A DNA stretch of 53,503 nucleotides from an uncultured Thomasclavelia sp. (GCA_910588165.1 CAJUOR010000004.1:1-53503); one strand, 5' to 3'; shown: positions 25,833-35,160, counted from the first letter of the stretch. Numbers and translations are program-made. The notes: generated by a model from the letters alone, not told the origin.

Positions 25833-27081
25833 AATAATTGAAGTTTAATTCGTCTTCATCTTCGCTTTCTAAAATTAAGATGGCTTTGCTTGTCATCACT
25901 TGTTTTTTAGTATCGTACGTATTGATTTCAGTAAAATCAACTCTTTGATAACGGCGTACTTCTTCGTCATAGATAAAATCAGCTTGACGGAAGAAAACAG
26001 ATGGTGTTTCATTAGCTACCAAAATTGTACCTAATTGTTTTTCTTGGTTGTAATGGACTACTTTACCGTGTTTTCTTTCAATATAAGCATCTAAATGACG
26101 TGTAACTTCGTCAATCATCAAATCATATAAAGCGCCGCTGTCTTTATCTTTGTAGGCTTCTTCTACCTCGACAGTTTTACCGGCTTCTTCTTGGAACTTA
26201 AGCAACATAGCTTCTAATAAAGCTACAATTTTTGTCTGTCCGGCTTTCTTAGAAGCTTCTAATAACAATGTGTATAATTGCGTTTGTTTTTTATCATAGC
26301 CACTGTTGTACACATCATATAATAAGTAAGCATTCGCTTTTTGGTCTTGTTGCAAGCTTGCGTAAATGCTGTATAAATCTTTATAGAAGTCAACATCGAA
26401 GAATTGCGTTTGAAGTGCTAAATATTCCTTTTCGCATTCATCATATTGTTCTAATTTTAAATGAGCTTTAGCACGGTAGTAACGAATCCAATAAGCGTTG
26501 CGGTGATGCCATTTGATATTTAAGGTCATCGCTTGGTTTGCGATTTCGATGCAACGTTTATAATCCCCAATTTCAAAGCAAGCACGTGCATTTAAACGAT
26601 ACCAGCGTTCAAATTTAGATTCGCCTTCTTTCTTGCCTTCGGCAACATAAGGTTCTTTACTTAATAAAGTTACATCTAATTTCTCTAAATAAGCATGGAT
26701 TGTCGCATAATCGACAGGTTCTTTTCTCATCGCCTGTCTGATAACGGCATTGCAAGTAGCTTCATAAGGTGAGAAACGTTCTTGTTTACAGGTATTTAGG
26801 ATTTCTTCCGCAATTTCAAAGAAAGTTGTTTCCGATACAGTTTCCGTAACACCTTCTTTGATAAATTTGTTGTAAAGAGCATATCCGTATTGGTTGATAT
26901 ACGCTTTTAAATCAGGACGTGTTTCTAAAAACGTCTTTCCCACTTCAATAGCTTCGTCCAGCTGGTTTTGGTTTTTCAGAGATCTTACATAATCTAAGGC
27001 CTCGAATTCTCTGAATGAGGCAACATCTTCGTCAAATTTTTTTGCGTAGATGCTTAAGTCTTTCACTTCTTTCTTGTCCAC
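25831..27081 (-). CDS. TPR-repeat protein with a C-terminal cold-shock-like OB domain
   Basis: Cytosolic protein of 416 residues. Residues about 25-290 are helical repeats of TPR type (for example LDEAIEVGKTFLETRPDLKAYINQYG and GDYKRCIEIANQAMTLN). Near residue 340 a different domain begins: HGKVVHYNQEKQLGTILV, then SVFFRQADF and YQRVDFTEI, closing with KKQVMTSKAILI. This follows the strand order of cold-shock domains, which bind single-stranded RNA or DNA. The very C-terminus is acidic (ESEDEDE). A GTG start with AGGAAGGTG upstream is used. A role in RNA handling is an inference from the domain pair. It forms its own unit between two terminators. Confidence 0.75.
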   Translation of the reverse strand: MDKKEVKDLSIYAKKFDEDVASFREFEALDYVRSLKNQNQLDEAIEVGKTFLETRPDLKAYINQYGYALYNKFIKEGVTETVSETTFFEIAEEILNTCKQERFSPYEATCNAVIRQAMRKEPVDYATIHAYLEKLDVTLLSKEPYVAEGKKEGESKFERWYRLNARACFEIGDYKRCIEIANQAMTLNIKWHHRNAYWIRYYRAKAHLKLEQYDECEKEYLALQTQFFDVDFYKDLYSIYASLQQDQKANAYLLYDVYNSGYDKKQTQLYTLLLEASKKAGQTKIVALLEAMLLKFQEEAGKTVEVEEAYKDKDSGALYDLMIDEVTRHLDAYIERKHGKVVHYNQEKQLGTILVANETPSVFFRQADFIYDEEVRRYQRVDFTEINTYDTKKQVMTSKAILILESEDEDELNFNY

Positions 27082-27132
27082 AAAATCACCTTCCTGTCTT
27101 TTATTATATCATACTTTTGACCATTTGTTTAT

Positions 27133-27167
27133 AAAAAAAGGAAATAAAACAGTTTGTTTTATTTCCC
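27133..27167 (-). terminator. Terminator after the 131-residue protein gene
   Basis: On the minus strand GGAAATAAAAC pairs with GTTTTATTTCC and a T7 tract follows. Confidence 0.8.
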
Positions 27168-27181
27168 ATGTGTTTTGAGCT

Positions 27182-27577
27182 TTAATTGACAAGCGGTTTA
27201 GAAGCGATGCCCATTTGATTTTCAATCATTGAAATGCTGTCCATGACTTGTGTATAAAATTGATATTGAGGATGATTAGGTTTGATTTCATTAAAGACAG
27301 AATGGAGAAAATCTATCCAAATTTCGATATTGGTGTAGATGTACCATTCATTTTTTAATAGACTTTTGAAGTTGACATTGATATCATTACCGGTTGCCAT
27401 CGCTAACATACCTTTAGCTTCATCTTCATGATTAACTAAGTAAATGGCAGAAACGCTGTTGCTTGCCGTTATAAATAATTGACCTAAGCGTTTTTGTTTT
27501 TCACTTTCACTATCATTTTTGTCAAGAATTTCATTAAATTGATTGTATAAATACAATTCTAAATTTTCATCATTCAT
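27182..27577 (-). CDS. Uncharacterised protein, 131 residues
   Basis: Soluble, mainly helical, acidic protein without a signal peptide. I do not recognise a family. Noticeable stretches are LYNQFNEILDKND and EIWIDFLHSVFNEI. The start has AAGGTGATAT upstream. It diverges from the MazF-like gene and is separated from the TPR gene by that gene's own leader and this gene's terminator. Confidence 0.65.
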   Translation of the reverse strand: MNDENLELYLYNQFNEILDKNDSESEKQKRLGQLFITASNSVSAIYLVNHEDEAKGMLAMATGNDINVNFKSLLKNEWYIYTNIEIWIDFLHSVFNEIKPNHPQYQFYTQVMDSISMIENQMGIASKPLVN

Positions 27578-27712
27578 TTATATCACCTTGTACATATCAT
27601 ACTCTATTTTTGATGTTTTAGATAGTCTTTTGATTAGAAAATGAAAAATTGTTCATAATTTAAAAGTCAAAACATGAAAAAAACAGATACATATAATAGA
27701 GGAGGTAAAAAT

Positions 27713-28234
27713 ATGAGTGTTTATGATGATTTATTTGAAGTAGGTAGATCTTTGGCCAATATTGAAAAAACAGGAATGTACGATGTGGAAAAATATAGTT
27801 GTTCCATTAAACATCTTACAAATCAGTTAGAGTATTTTTATTGTCATTTAGTACCTAAAAGCGGAAGAACCGACAATACTTATTATCATCTGCATCATCG
27901 TCCTAAGGAACATGAAATGGCATACTTTAATATAGGTCGAGGCTTTCCTAAGGAGCTGATGGACGGACATTGGTGCTACATATTAAAAGATTTAGGCTAT
28001 AAAATGTTGGTGATTCCAAGCACTTCTGTCAAAAAAGATTCCAAAGAATGTCATCCTCACTTTGAAATGGATATTGATGTTTTAATGGACGGACATCTTT
28101 GTGTGAGTCGAATTCAGCTAAGTGATATTCGTTCGATCGATGTCCAAAGACTAGATGTACGAAAAAGTTTTTGCGAAGTAAAAACACCACGAAAGAAGAT
28201 TGTGGATTTTACCAAAAACAATCTATTAGAATAG
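27713..28234 (+). CDS. Divergent PemK/MazF-fold-like protein
   Basis: Protein of 173 residues. An N-terminal helix (YDDLFEVGRSLANIE) precedes a beta-rich domain. The segments YFNIGRGFPKELMDGHWCYIL, then KMLVIPSTSV, and near the C-terminus SRIQLSDIRSIDVQRLD follow the strand order of PemK/MazF proteins, where LxxIRTIDKxR is typical. MazF toxins cleave mRNA; whether this one does is unknown, since the RP...V core is altered. No antitoxin gene is adjacent. The ATG at 27713 has GGAGG upstream; the frame's earlier ATG at 27674 lies ahead of a TATAAT-like element and is unlikely to be used. Confidence 0.5.
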   Translation: MSVYDDLFEVGRSLANIEKTGMYDVEKYSCSIKHLTNQLEYFYCHLVPKSGRTDNTYYHLHHRPKEHEMAYFNIGRGFPKELMDGHWCYILKDLGYKMLVIPSTSVKKDSKECHPHFEMDIDVLMDGHLCVSRIQLSDIRSIDVQRLDVRKSFCEVKTPRKKIVDFTKNNLLE

Positions 28235-28348
28235 TTTTAAGCATTTTCTTCTTTTTCTTATAAAATATTACTAAAATTTTATAGAAATAATACAAAAATA
28301 GATGTTAATGTGCTATAATCATTTCCGTAAATGAGGAGGAAATGAACC

Positions 28349-29770
28349 ATGGACAAAAATATTTTGACTAAGTTATATGCTTGGATAGATGAAAGACAAG
28401 ATGAAATTATTGAAAATTTATGTGATGTGGCATCTATTCGTAGTGTTTCAGATGCTAAAAGCGATGTAAAACCTTATGGGCAAGGTTGTTTAGATGTTTT
28501 AAACAAGATGTTAGAAAAGGGGAAAGCCGCTGCTTTTAAAACCCAGAATTTCGATAACTATGTCGGTAGTATCTTGTATGAAACAGGGGCTGCAAAGGAA
28601 AATACAATCGGTGTGTGGGCACACTTAGATGTTGTACCTGAGGGTGAAGGTTGGACAATGACAGAACCTTACAAACCGACTTTAAAAGATGGTTTACTGT
28701 TTGGAAGAGGCGTAGGCGATAATAAGAGTGCAGCTATCGGAACTTTCTATATCCAACAAGCTATTCGAACTTTAAATATTCCATTGAAACATAATATAGA
28801 ATTGTTTTTAGGAACGAGTGAAGAAACAGGCATGAGCGATGTGGAGTATTATGTTGCTCATTATCCAACTCCGAAATTTTCCTTAGTTCCCGATGCCGGT
28901 TTTCCGGGCGTTTGCGGTGAATTCGGACGTGTTCAATATGATTTAGTTTCAGATACTACTTTATCTAGCGACATTGTGGATTTATATGCCGGCAGTGTTT
29001 TCAATATTATTCCTAATAAGGCAACGGTTGTTTTAAAAAAGAACGCCGAGTTAGATTTAACTAAAATTCCTCAAGAGAATTTTACAGTAACGCAAACGGA
29101 AGATTTAGTAACGATAGAGGCAGCCGGATTGTCAAGACATGCGGCTATGCCGGAAGGAAGCATCAATGCCATTTATCAGTTGACAAAAGTTTTAAAAGAT
29201 TTACCGGGATTAAAGGCAAGCGACCAAGCGATCTTTAAATTTTTGACAGATGTCAATGAGGACTCTTATGGCACATTCTTAGGATTTGCGAAAACCGATG
29301 ATATTTCCGGTCAAACTGTATCAAGCGGAACGGTTTTGAAAGTCAAAGAAGGACATGTTTATTTAACGAATGATTGCCGTCATTGTGTCACAGATACAAA
29401 TGAACACATTATTGATATGATTAGTAAGACGGCAGCAAAACATCAATTCCATTTAGAAGTCTTATTACAAAGTAAACCGGCTTTTATCGATCAAAACAGT
29501 CAAGCTGTTCAGACGATTTCTAAAATTTATCGTGAATACACAGGCGATGAAGAAAAGGAAATGCGTATTGGTAAGGGCGGAACTTATGCCGGAAAAATTC
29601 CTATGGCCGTTGCGACCGGTATTACATTAAAAGATGAAGAAGTTTCAATCGAGTTACCGGCAGGACATGGTGGAGCACATCAGCCTGATGAATATATTTC
29701 AGTCAAAGGTTATATGGAAGGAATTAAATTATTGGCAACCATCATTTTGAATTTAGATGAAGTTTTATAG
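28349..29770 (+). CDS. pepV: Sapep/PepV-type dipeptidase (M20)
   Basis: Cytosolic metallopeptidase of 473 residues that cleaves dipeptides and helps use imported peptides. M20 motifs: WAHLDVVPEGEGW with the first metal histidine and aspartate, GRGVGDNKS with the bridging aspartate, the catalytic glutamates in TSEETGMSD, the aspartate in LVPDAGFPG and the C-terminal histidine in AGHGGAHQPDE. The lid domain lies between. The start has GAGGAGG upstream and an extended -10 TGCTATAAT at 28311-28319. The gene is monocistronic. Confidence 0.9.
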   Translation: MDKNILTKLYAWIDERQDEIIENLCDVASIRSVSDAKSDVKPYGQGCLDVLNKMLEKGKAAAFKTQNFDNYVGSILYETGAAKENTIGVWAHLDVVPEGEGWTMTEPYKPTLKDGLLFGRGVGDNKSAAIGTFYIQQAIRTLNIPLKHNIELFLGTSEETGMSDVEYYVAHYPTPKFSLVPDAGFPGVCGEFGRVQYDLVSDTTLSSDIVDLYAGSVFNIIPNKATVVLKKNAELDLTKIPQENFTVTQTEDLVTIEAAGLSRHAAMPEGSINAIYQLTKVLKDLPGLKASDQAIFKFLTDVNEDSYGTFLGFAKTDDISGQTVSSGTVLKVKEGHVYLTNDCRHCVTDTNEHIIDMISKTAAKHQFHLEVLLQSKPAFIDQNSQAVQTISKIYREYTGDEEKEMRIGKGGTYAGKIPMAVATGITLKDEEVSIELPAGHGGAHQPDEYISVKGYMEGIKLLATIILNLDEVL

Positions 29771-29777
29771 TCAAGCG

Positions 29778-29813
29778 AAAAAAGTCGTGAAACCCCAAGT
29801 TCACGACTTTTGT
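29778..29813 (+). terminator. Terminator after pepV
   Basis: AAAAGTCGTGAA pairs with TTCACGACTTTT; A and T tracts on both sides suggest it may act in both directions, against the convergent ackA as well. Confidence 0.8.
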
Positions 29814-29885
29814 TAATTGATGGAATAGTAATGGTTTAAACTTAGTTTTGAAATTTTGCGTTTAGCTTTTAAGCTATTTCAGAGC

Positions 29886-31076
29886 TTATAAATTCAATAG
29901 ACGTTTGGTATCTCTTGCAATGACTAGTTCTTCATTAGTAGGAATGACAAAGACTTTCACTTTCGATTTTTCTGTACTAATCAGACGATCAGGTGTGCGG
30001 TCTTTATTTTTTGCTTCATCAATCTCAATGCCTAAAGCTTCTTTTATTTCATTGATGATGGCAGTTCTGGCTGTAAATGAATTTTCACCGATTCCTGCCG
30101 TAAAACAAATCGCATCTAATCTACCTAATTGGATATAATAGCTTCCGATAAAATCAGCGACACGACGAGCAAATATCTTTAAGGCTGTTTGGGCTTTGTC
30201 ATCGCCTTGGTTGGCAGCTGCTTCGACATCACGATAATCGCTTGAAATTTTAGATACACCCAATAGTCCGGATTCTTTGTTTAAGATGTTGTCCATTCTT
30301 TCCGGATCAATATCTAACTGTTTCATTAAGAAAGTTACAATAGAAGGGTCGATTTCTCCACAGCGACTTCCCATCATAATACCGGTTAAAGGTGTAAAAC
30401 CCATGGTTGTATTGATTGATTTCCCGTCTTTTACAGCACACAAGCTTCCGCCAGCCCCTAGATGACAAACGATAATATTAGAATGCTCTGGATTTCCTAA
30501 TAATTCACGACATCTTTCAGATACATAGCGATGGCTTGAGCCATGGAAACCGTAACGGCGGATATGGTATTTTTCATAATATTCATAAGGAATAGGATAT
30601 AAAAAGCTTTCTTTATTCATCGTTGAATGAAAAGCTGTATCAAAGACAGCGACATGACCAACTTGAGGCATAGCTTCTTTAAATGCGTAATAACCGGTTA
30701 GATGCGCAGGATTGTGTAGTGGGGCAAGGTTGGCAATAGAGGCAATACTATTAGCGACATGGCTGTCAAAAACAGTTGAGTCCAAAAATAAATCTCCACC
30801 TTGCACGACACGATGTCCTACACCTTGAATCTCATCTAAGTTTTTCACAACATCATGTTCAAGTAGACTTGCCAATAAAAGCTCAACAGCTTTTTTATGA
30901 TTTTCAATAGGTAAAGTTTGGACAAATTTTTCATCTTGATATTTCAGGGTATAAATCCCGTCTTTTAACCCTATGCGTTCTACAACACCGGAAGCGATTA
31001 CCGATTCATCATTCATTTCAAATAATTGGAATTTCAATGATGAACTACCGGCATTAACCGCAATAATTTTTGCCAT
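29886..31076 (-). CDS. ackA: Acetate kinase
   Basis: Makes ATP and acetate from acetyl phosphate in mixed-acid fermentation. ASKHA-fold motifs: IIAVNAGSSSLKFQLF at the N-terminus, HRVVQGG, VFDTAFHSTM, the block RRYGFHGSSHRYV, HLGAGGSL and the C-terminal GIGENS. The ATG at 31076 gives the canonical N-terminus and lies nine bases after AGAGGAG; longer in-frame starts at 31112 and 31085 are unlikely. A cre-like site overlaps the promoter region. Length 396 is normal. Confidence 0.95.
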   Translation of the reverse strand: MAKIIAVNAGSSSLKFQLFEMNDESVIASGVVERIGLKDGIYTLKYQDEKFVQTLPIENHKKAVELLLASLLEHDVVKNLDEIQGVGHRVVQGGDLFLDSTVFDSHVANSIASIANLAPLHNPAHLTGYYAFKEAMPQVGHVAVFDTAFHSTMNKESFLYPIPYEYYEKYHIRRYGFHGSSHRYVSERCRELLGNPEHSNIIVCHLGAGGSLCAVKDGKSINTTMGFTPLTGIMMGSRCGEIDPSIVTFLMKQLDIDPERMDNILNKESGLLGVSKISSDYRDVEAAANQGDDKAQTALKIFARRVADFIGSYYIQLGRLDAICFTAGIGENSFTARTAIINEIKEALGIEIDEAKNKDRTPDRLISTEKSKVKVFVIPTNEELVIARDTKRLLNL

Positions 31077-31113
31077 TTTATTCATCTCCTCTTTAATAAT
31101 TAAGCAATTCATT

Positions 31114-31134
31114 TCTATTATAAAACGTTTTCAT
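31114..31134 (-). promoter_or_regulatory. ackA -10 region with a cre-like site
   Basis: On the minus strand ATGAAAACGTTTTA runs into TATAAT. It matches the CcpA cre consensus except near its 3' end. No good -35 precedes it, so regulator-assisted transcription is possible; CcpA activates ackA in Bacillus subtilis. Confidence 0.4.
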
Positions 31135-31203
31135 TGATTTTACTAGACCAAAAAAGGAAAACTTCTTGCTTTTACAGATAAAAGTGTTTAAAATGTATTG
31201 TGT

Positions 31204-31296
31204 CAGGGGTGCCATAGTGAAGTGGCTGAGAGGAAACTTTTTGTTTTCAACCCTTAGAACCTGGATCTGGTTAGTACCAGCGTAGGGAGATGAATT
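31204..31296 (+). ncRNA. TPP riboswitch (THI element)
   Basis: The conserved core is present: AGGGGTGCC, then GGCTGAGAGGAAAC, ACCCTTAGAACCTG and GATCTGG, and a closing CAGCGTAGGGA. It lies directly upstream of thiT, so thiamine pyrophosphate would shut off thiamine uptake. Confidence 0.95.
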
Positions 31297-31313
31297 TCGA
31301 TAGTTGAAATGAA

Positions 31314-31340
31314 GTCCCCACGTTTTGAGGGACATTTTTT
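31314..31340 (+). terminator. Expression-platform terminator of the TPP riboswitch
   Basis: GTCCC pairs with GGGAC over an 11-base loop (CACGTTTTGAG-type) and is followed by ATTTTTTG. It would form when TPP is bound. Confidence 0.65.
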
Positions 31341-31373
31341 GTTCCTCAAAATAGAAGAAATGGAGGAATAAAA

Positions 31374-31931
31374 TTGAAAAAAGTATTTCAGGTCAGAATG
31401 ACAAGTGTAACGATGGTTTACATGGCAATGTTTATGGCATTAACGGTATTATTGAGTTTTATCAATAGTTTTTTTCCGGAAATGGCTCAAGGAGGCACGG
31501 TTTCAATTGACATTATCGCTATTTTTATCTGTGCTTATATGATGGGGGCAGGTTATGGGGTGATTTGCGGTATCGGAACTGCCCTTCTGCAATTTGTTTT
31601 AGGCATGGCACAATTTTGGGGACCATGGTCTGTGTTGTTAGACTATGTTTTACCACTGGCGGTTTGTGGGCTAGCCCCTTTAATTAAAACAACTAAAATC
31701 AAAAATATAGACATCTATTGGGGTGTTATATTCTCTGTGTTTTTGAAATTCTTGTGTCATTTTGCTTCCGGGGCTTTCCTATTTGGCAGTAGTGCGCCGG
31801 AAGGTATGTCTCCGCTTGTTTATTCATTGACATATAATGTCCCTTATAATCTTGCGACAATGCTTGTTTGTATGATAGTGATGCCTATGATTTATCCTAG
31901 AATCGAAAAAGCCGCTAAACGTTTTAACTAA
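31374..31931 (+). CDS. thiT: ECF-type thiamine transporter S component
   Basis: Six-helix membrane S component that binds thiamine and works with the shared ECF ATPase module encoded elsewhere. The ThiT-typical FWGPWSVLLDYVLPLAVCGLA and the late YNVPYNLATML are visible. It starts with TTG, seven bases after TGGAGG. The TPP riboswitch upstream supports the substrate. Length 185 is normal. Confidence 0.92.
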   Translation: MKKVFQVRMTSVTMVYMAMFMALTVLLSFINSFFPEMAQGGTVSIDIIAIFICAYMMGAGYGVICGIGTALLQFVLGMAQFWGPWSVLLDYVLPLAVCGLAPLIKTTKIKNIDIYWGVIFSVFLKFLCHFASGAFLFGSSAPEGMSPLVYSLTYNVPYNLATMLVCMIVMPMIYPRIEKAAKRFN

Positions 31932-31933
31932 TT

Positions 31934-31958
31934 GAGGATAGACTTTCTATCCTTTTTT
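31934..31958 (+). terminator. Terminator after thiT
   Basis: GGATAGA-CTT-TCTATCC followed by T6. Confidence 0.8.
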
Positions 31959-32119
31959 CATTTGTTTGTGAAAACTTTAGATAAGTAAAATGCTAAAATA
32001 ATCACAAGAAATCAAAATAATTTGAAATTTTCAAGCCTTTATTGAAATATAAAAAGCAAGAGAGCCTTTTTTTCTTGTGAATATTTGTGTATAATAGAAG
32101 CGGAAAAGGAGGTATAGAC

Positions 32120-32656
32120 ATGCAGTTGCCTAAAAGTGGAGAGTATGTTTTGATTCATAGTTATAAACATGACGGTTCAATTCATCGCAGTTGGGAAAAA
32201 GGTTATGTTTTAGATAGCAATAAGAAGCGTACGATTGTCATGAATCAACATACTCTTGTCAATGAAGCTGATGGGCGGATTTGGTATACACGTGAACCGG
32301 CCATCTGTTATTTTCCGCATGATGATTGGTACAATGTTATTTGTATGATTAGAAAAAGCGGTGTTCATTATTATTGCAATATTGCAAGTCCTACCCTTTA
32401 TGATGGTGAGGCTTTGAAGTATATAGATTATGATTTAGATTTAAAAGTGTTTCCGGATGAAAGATATAAAATTCTAGATGTCGAGGAATATAAACAACAC
32501 GCTAAACAAATGGCGTATGGTGAGCAATTGGATAAGATTTTACAAGCGAAGTTGCAAGCTTTAATCAAACTGGCAGAACATAAGCAAGGTGTTTTTGAAG
32601 ATGACTTTGCGAAAAAGTGGTATGAGGTTTTCTTGGAAAGAAGGAGGGAAGCATAA
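32120..32656 (+). CDS. DUF402 nucleoside tri-/diphosphatase-like protein
   Basis: Cytosolic protein of 178 residues matching the DUF402/Ntdp family, with a conserved IHSYKHDGSIHRSWEKGYVL start, then YYCNIASPTLYDG and an acidic metal-binding segment (YIDYDLDLKVFPDERYKILD). Characterised members hydrolyse nucleoside tri- and diphosphates. The ATG at 32120 has AAAGGAGGT upstream. It is the first gene of an operon leading into tsaE; its stop overlaps the tsaE start by one base. Confidence 0.8.
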   Translation: MQLPKSGEYVLIHSYKHDGSIHRSWEKGYVLDSNKKRTIVMNQHTLVNEADGRIWYTREPAICYFPHDDWYNVICMIRKSGVHYYCNIASPTLYDGEALKYIDYDLDLKVFPDERYKILDVEEYKQHAKQMAYGEQLDKILQAKLQALIKLAEHKQGVFEDDFAKKWYEVFLERRREA

Positions 32657-33102
32657 TGTCGACGATAATTTTACATGATGAAAAAGAAACGATTGCTTTT
32701 GGTGAGAAATTAGGGCAATTATTAAAAGCCGGTGATTTGATTACGATGGAAGGCGACTTGGGGGCAGGTAAAACAACGTTAACTAAAGGCATTGGCTTAG
32801 GCTTAGGTGTCAAACGTGTCATCAATAGTCCGACCTTTAATATTTTAAAAGGTTATCAAGGTAGAATCCCATTGTATCATTTAGACGTTTATCGTTTAGA
32901 AGGCGTTAGCCAAGAGCTAGGCTTTGAGGAATATTATGATGGTGATGGCGTCTGCGTCATTGAATGGGCGCAATTTATTGAAGATGAATTACCTAAAGAA
33001 CGTTTAGAAATAACTTTAAAACATATTGGGCAAGAACGTGAATTAACCATGCAAGCTATTGGTGAGCGTTATGAAGCATTAGTGAAGAAGGTGTTAGAAT
33101 GA
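32656..33102 (+). CDS. tsaE: tRNA t6A biosynthesis ATPase TsaE
   Basis: Small P-loop ATPase needed for threonylcarbamoyl-adenosine at tRNA position 37, acting with TsaB and TsaD. The Walker A is GDLGAGKTTLTKG; INSPTFNILKGY and LYHLDVYRL follow, then the VCVIEWAQF segment. Length 148. It overlaps its neighbours at both ends within the t6A operon. Confidence 0.95.
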   Translation: MSTIILHDEKETIAFGEKLGQLLKAGDLITMEGDLGAGKTTLTKGIGLGLGVKRVINSPTFNILKGYQGRIPLYHLDVYRLEGVSQELGFEEYYDGDGVCVIEWAQFIEDELPKERLEITLKHIGQERELTMQAIGERYEALVKKVLE

Positions 33103-33722
33103 GAAGTTTAGTCATTGATACAAGCAATCGTTATTTAGTGATAGCGATGTATGAAAATAATCGGTTATTGGAGGCTATCAGTGAAGTAGGCAGTCAAAGA
33201 CAATCTGAAAATGCGATTCCTTATATTGAGAAGCTTTTAAATCAGTTAGGTTTGGAGCTGTTTGATTTTGATGAGCTGATTGTTACTTGCGGACCGGGTT
33301 CCTATACAGGCGTGCGCGTTGGATTGACAATTGTGAAAACATTGAAAACTGTTCGTCCTAGCTTTAAAGTTAAAATGATTTCAAGTTTAGCAGCTTATGC
33401 GGGAAAAGAAGGAAAGAAAATCAGTGTAATTGATGCTCGTAGCAAGAAAGTTTTTGTGGGGATTTATCAACAAGGTAAAGAGGTTGTCCCTGAACAAATG
33501 ATGGATATTTCAGCTTTTGAAACATTACTATGTCAATACCCCGATTATGAAGTGGTCGGACAAGGGGATATTGTCGGTATTGAAGTGAACGAAAGCTGCA
33601 TCTATCAAAATATGTATGATTTAGCTAAGAAGATAGAAGCGGTAACAAGCGTCCATGCTTTGTTACCAAAATATATTAAAGATGTTGAGGCGAAAAAGAT
33701 ATGGCAACCTCAAGAGAAATGA
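33099..33722 (+). CDS. tsaB: tRNA t6A biosynthesis protein TsaB
   Basis: Non-catalytic ASKHA-fold partner of TsaD. SLVIDTSNRYLVIAM, then GPGSYTGVRVGLTIVKTL and SSLAAYA are family features. Length 207. It overlaps tsaE by four bases and rimI by 22 bases. Confidence 0.93.
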   Translation: MRSLVIDTSNRYLVIAMYENNRLLEAISEVGSQRQSENAIPYIEKLLNQLGLELFDFDELIVTCGPGSYTGVRVGLTIVKTLKTVRPSFKVKMISSLAAYAGKEGKKISVIDARSKKVFVGIYQQGKEVVPEQMMDISAFETLLCQYPDYEVVGQGDIVGIEVNESCIYQNMYDLAKKIEAVTSVHALLPKYIKDVEAKKIWQPQEK

Positions 33723-34153
33723 CGCTCGCTGATTTAGTTGTCATCGAAAAGATGGAACAAGAGCTATTCGGGATTTCGGCTTGGCGTTTAGAAGATTATC
33801 GTGCGGATTTATTGGATAATCCTTATTCATATTACTATGTAGTGGAAAAGAATGGGGAAATACTTGGCTATTGCGGTTATTTTGCCTTATATGAAAATGC
33901 TGAGATTTTAACTATCGGCGTAACGAAAGCACATCAAGGTCAAGGGTATGCACGTATGATGATGGATATAATGCTGGAAGGTGCTAAAAATAAAAAAGCG
34001 AAAATGATGAGTTTAGAAGTACGTGTGTCAAATGTACGAGCCCAAAAACTTTATTCGGGCTATGGTTTTGAAGTAGCGGGTGTACGTCCACGTTATTATA
34101 AAGATGGTGAGAATGCTTTATTGATGATAAGAAGTTTGGAGGGAGAGCAATGA
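33701..34153 (+). CDS. rimI: RimI-type ribosomal-protein N-acetyltransferase
   Basis: GNAT acetyltransferase of 150 residues. The acetyl-CoA loop is VTKAHQGQGYARMMM, followed by LEVRVSNVRAQKLYSGYGFEVAGVRPRYY, the RimI hallmark. In E. coli RimI acetylates ribosomal protein S18. Its place between tsaB and tsaD is the usual Firmicutes order. Confidence 0.92.
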   Translation: MATSREMTLADLVVIEKMEQELFGISAWRLEDYRADLLDNPYSYYYVVEKNGEILGYCGYFALYENAEILTIGVTKAHQGQGYARMMMDIMLEGAKNKKAKMMSLEVRVSNVRAQKLYSGYGFEVAGVRPRYYKDGENALLMIRSLEGEQ

Positions 34154-35157
34154 GCTTAATATTGGCAATTGAATCTAGCTGCGACGAAACAGCGATTGCA
34201 ATTATTGATGAAAAACATAAATTATTGGCAAATGTGGTGTCATCTCAAATTGATACCCACCAAATGTATGGGGGGGTTGTACCTGAAATCGCAAGCAGAT
34301 TACACGTGGAAAATATCTCTGTGGTCATTGAAGAAGCTTTGCAGAAGTCAGGGATTGATTTGAAAGATGTTGATGCTTTTGCCGTAACAAAAGGTCCGGG
34401 ATTAGTTGGAAGTTTGCATGTCGGGTTGCAAGCAGCTAAAACATTGAGTTTAGCTTATCGTAAACCTTTGATTGGGGTGCATCATATTGCCGGTCACATC
34501 TACGCCAATCGCTTAGTTGGGGAAATGGTTTATCCTTGCTTAGCACTAGTTGTTTCAGGAGGGCATACGGAATTAGTTTATATGCCTAGTCCTATGAAGT
34601 TTGAAGTGATTGGAACAACGTATGATGATGCCGTAGGGGAGGCTAATGATAAAGTAGCACGTGTGATGGGACTACCTTATCCGGGTGGACCGATTATTGA
34701 CCGTATGGCTAAAACGGGAGAACATACTTATTCATTACCAAAACCATTAAATGATGACACTTTCAATTTTTCATTTAGCGGATTGAAATCGGCTGTGATT
34801 AACCTAGTTCATAATACCAAACAAAGAGGAGAAGACATTATACCGGAGAATTTAGCTCGCTCTTTCCAAGATGTTGTGGTAGATGTTTTAGTTGAGAAAA
34901 CCATTCATGCCGCTAAAGTGTATCAAGTTAAACAAATTGTTTTAGCCGGCGGGGTTGCTGCTAACTCGCAGTTAAGAGAGGTGCTAACTGAAACGGTAGC
35001 ACAACAGTTACCTAAGGTCACTTTGACCATTCCGCCATTATGGTGCTGTACAGATAATGCGGCCATGATTGCAAGTGCGGCTTTAGAAATGTATGCATTA
35101 AATCAGTTTGAAGATTTAAGTTTATCTTGTAAACCGATGATTGATTTGGAGGGATAA
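34150..35157 (+). CDS. tsaD: tRNA t6A transferase TsaD
   Basis: Transfers the threonylcarbamoyl group to adenosine 37 of tRNAs reading ANN codons. ESSCDETAIAI opens the ASKHA fold; the iron ligands lie in GVHHIAGHIYAN and near the C-terminus in CTDNAAM. Length 335. It overlaps rimI by four bases, and rex starts three bases after its stop. Confidence 0.96.
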   Translation: MSLILAIESSCDETAIAIIDEKHKLLANVVSSQIDTHQMYGGVVPEIASRLHVENISVVIEEALQKSGIDLKDVDAFAVTKGPGLVGSLHVGLQAAKTLSLAYRKPLIGVHHIAGHIYANRLVGEMVYPCLALVVSGGHTELVYMPSPMKFEVIGTTYDDAVGEANDKVARVMGLPYPGGPIIDRMAKTGEHTYSLPKPLNDDTFNFSFSGLKSAVINLVHNTKQRGEDIIPENLARSFQDVVVDVLVEKTIHAAKVYQVKQIVLAGGVAANSQLREVLTETVAQQLPKVTLTIPPLWCCTDNAAMIASAALEMYALNQFEDLSLSCKPMIDLEG

Positions 35158-35160
35158 TCA

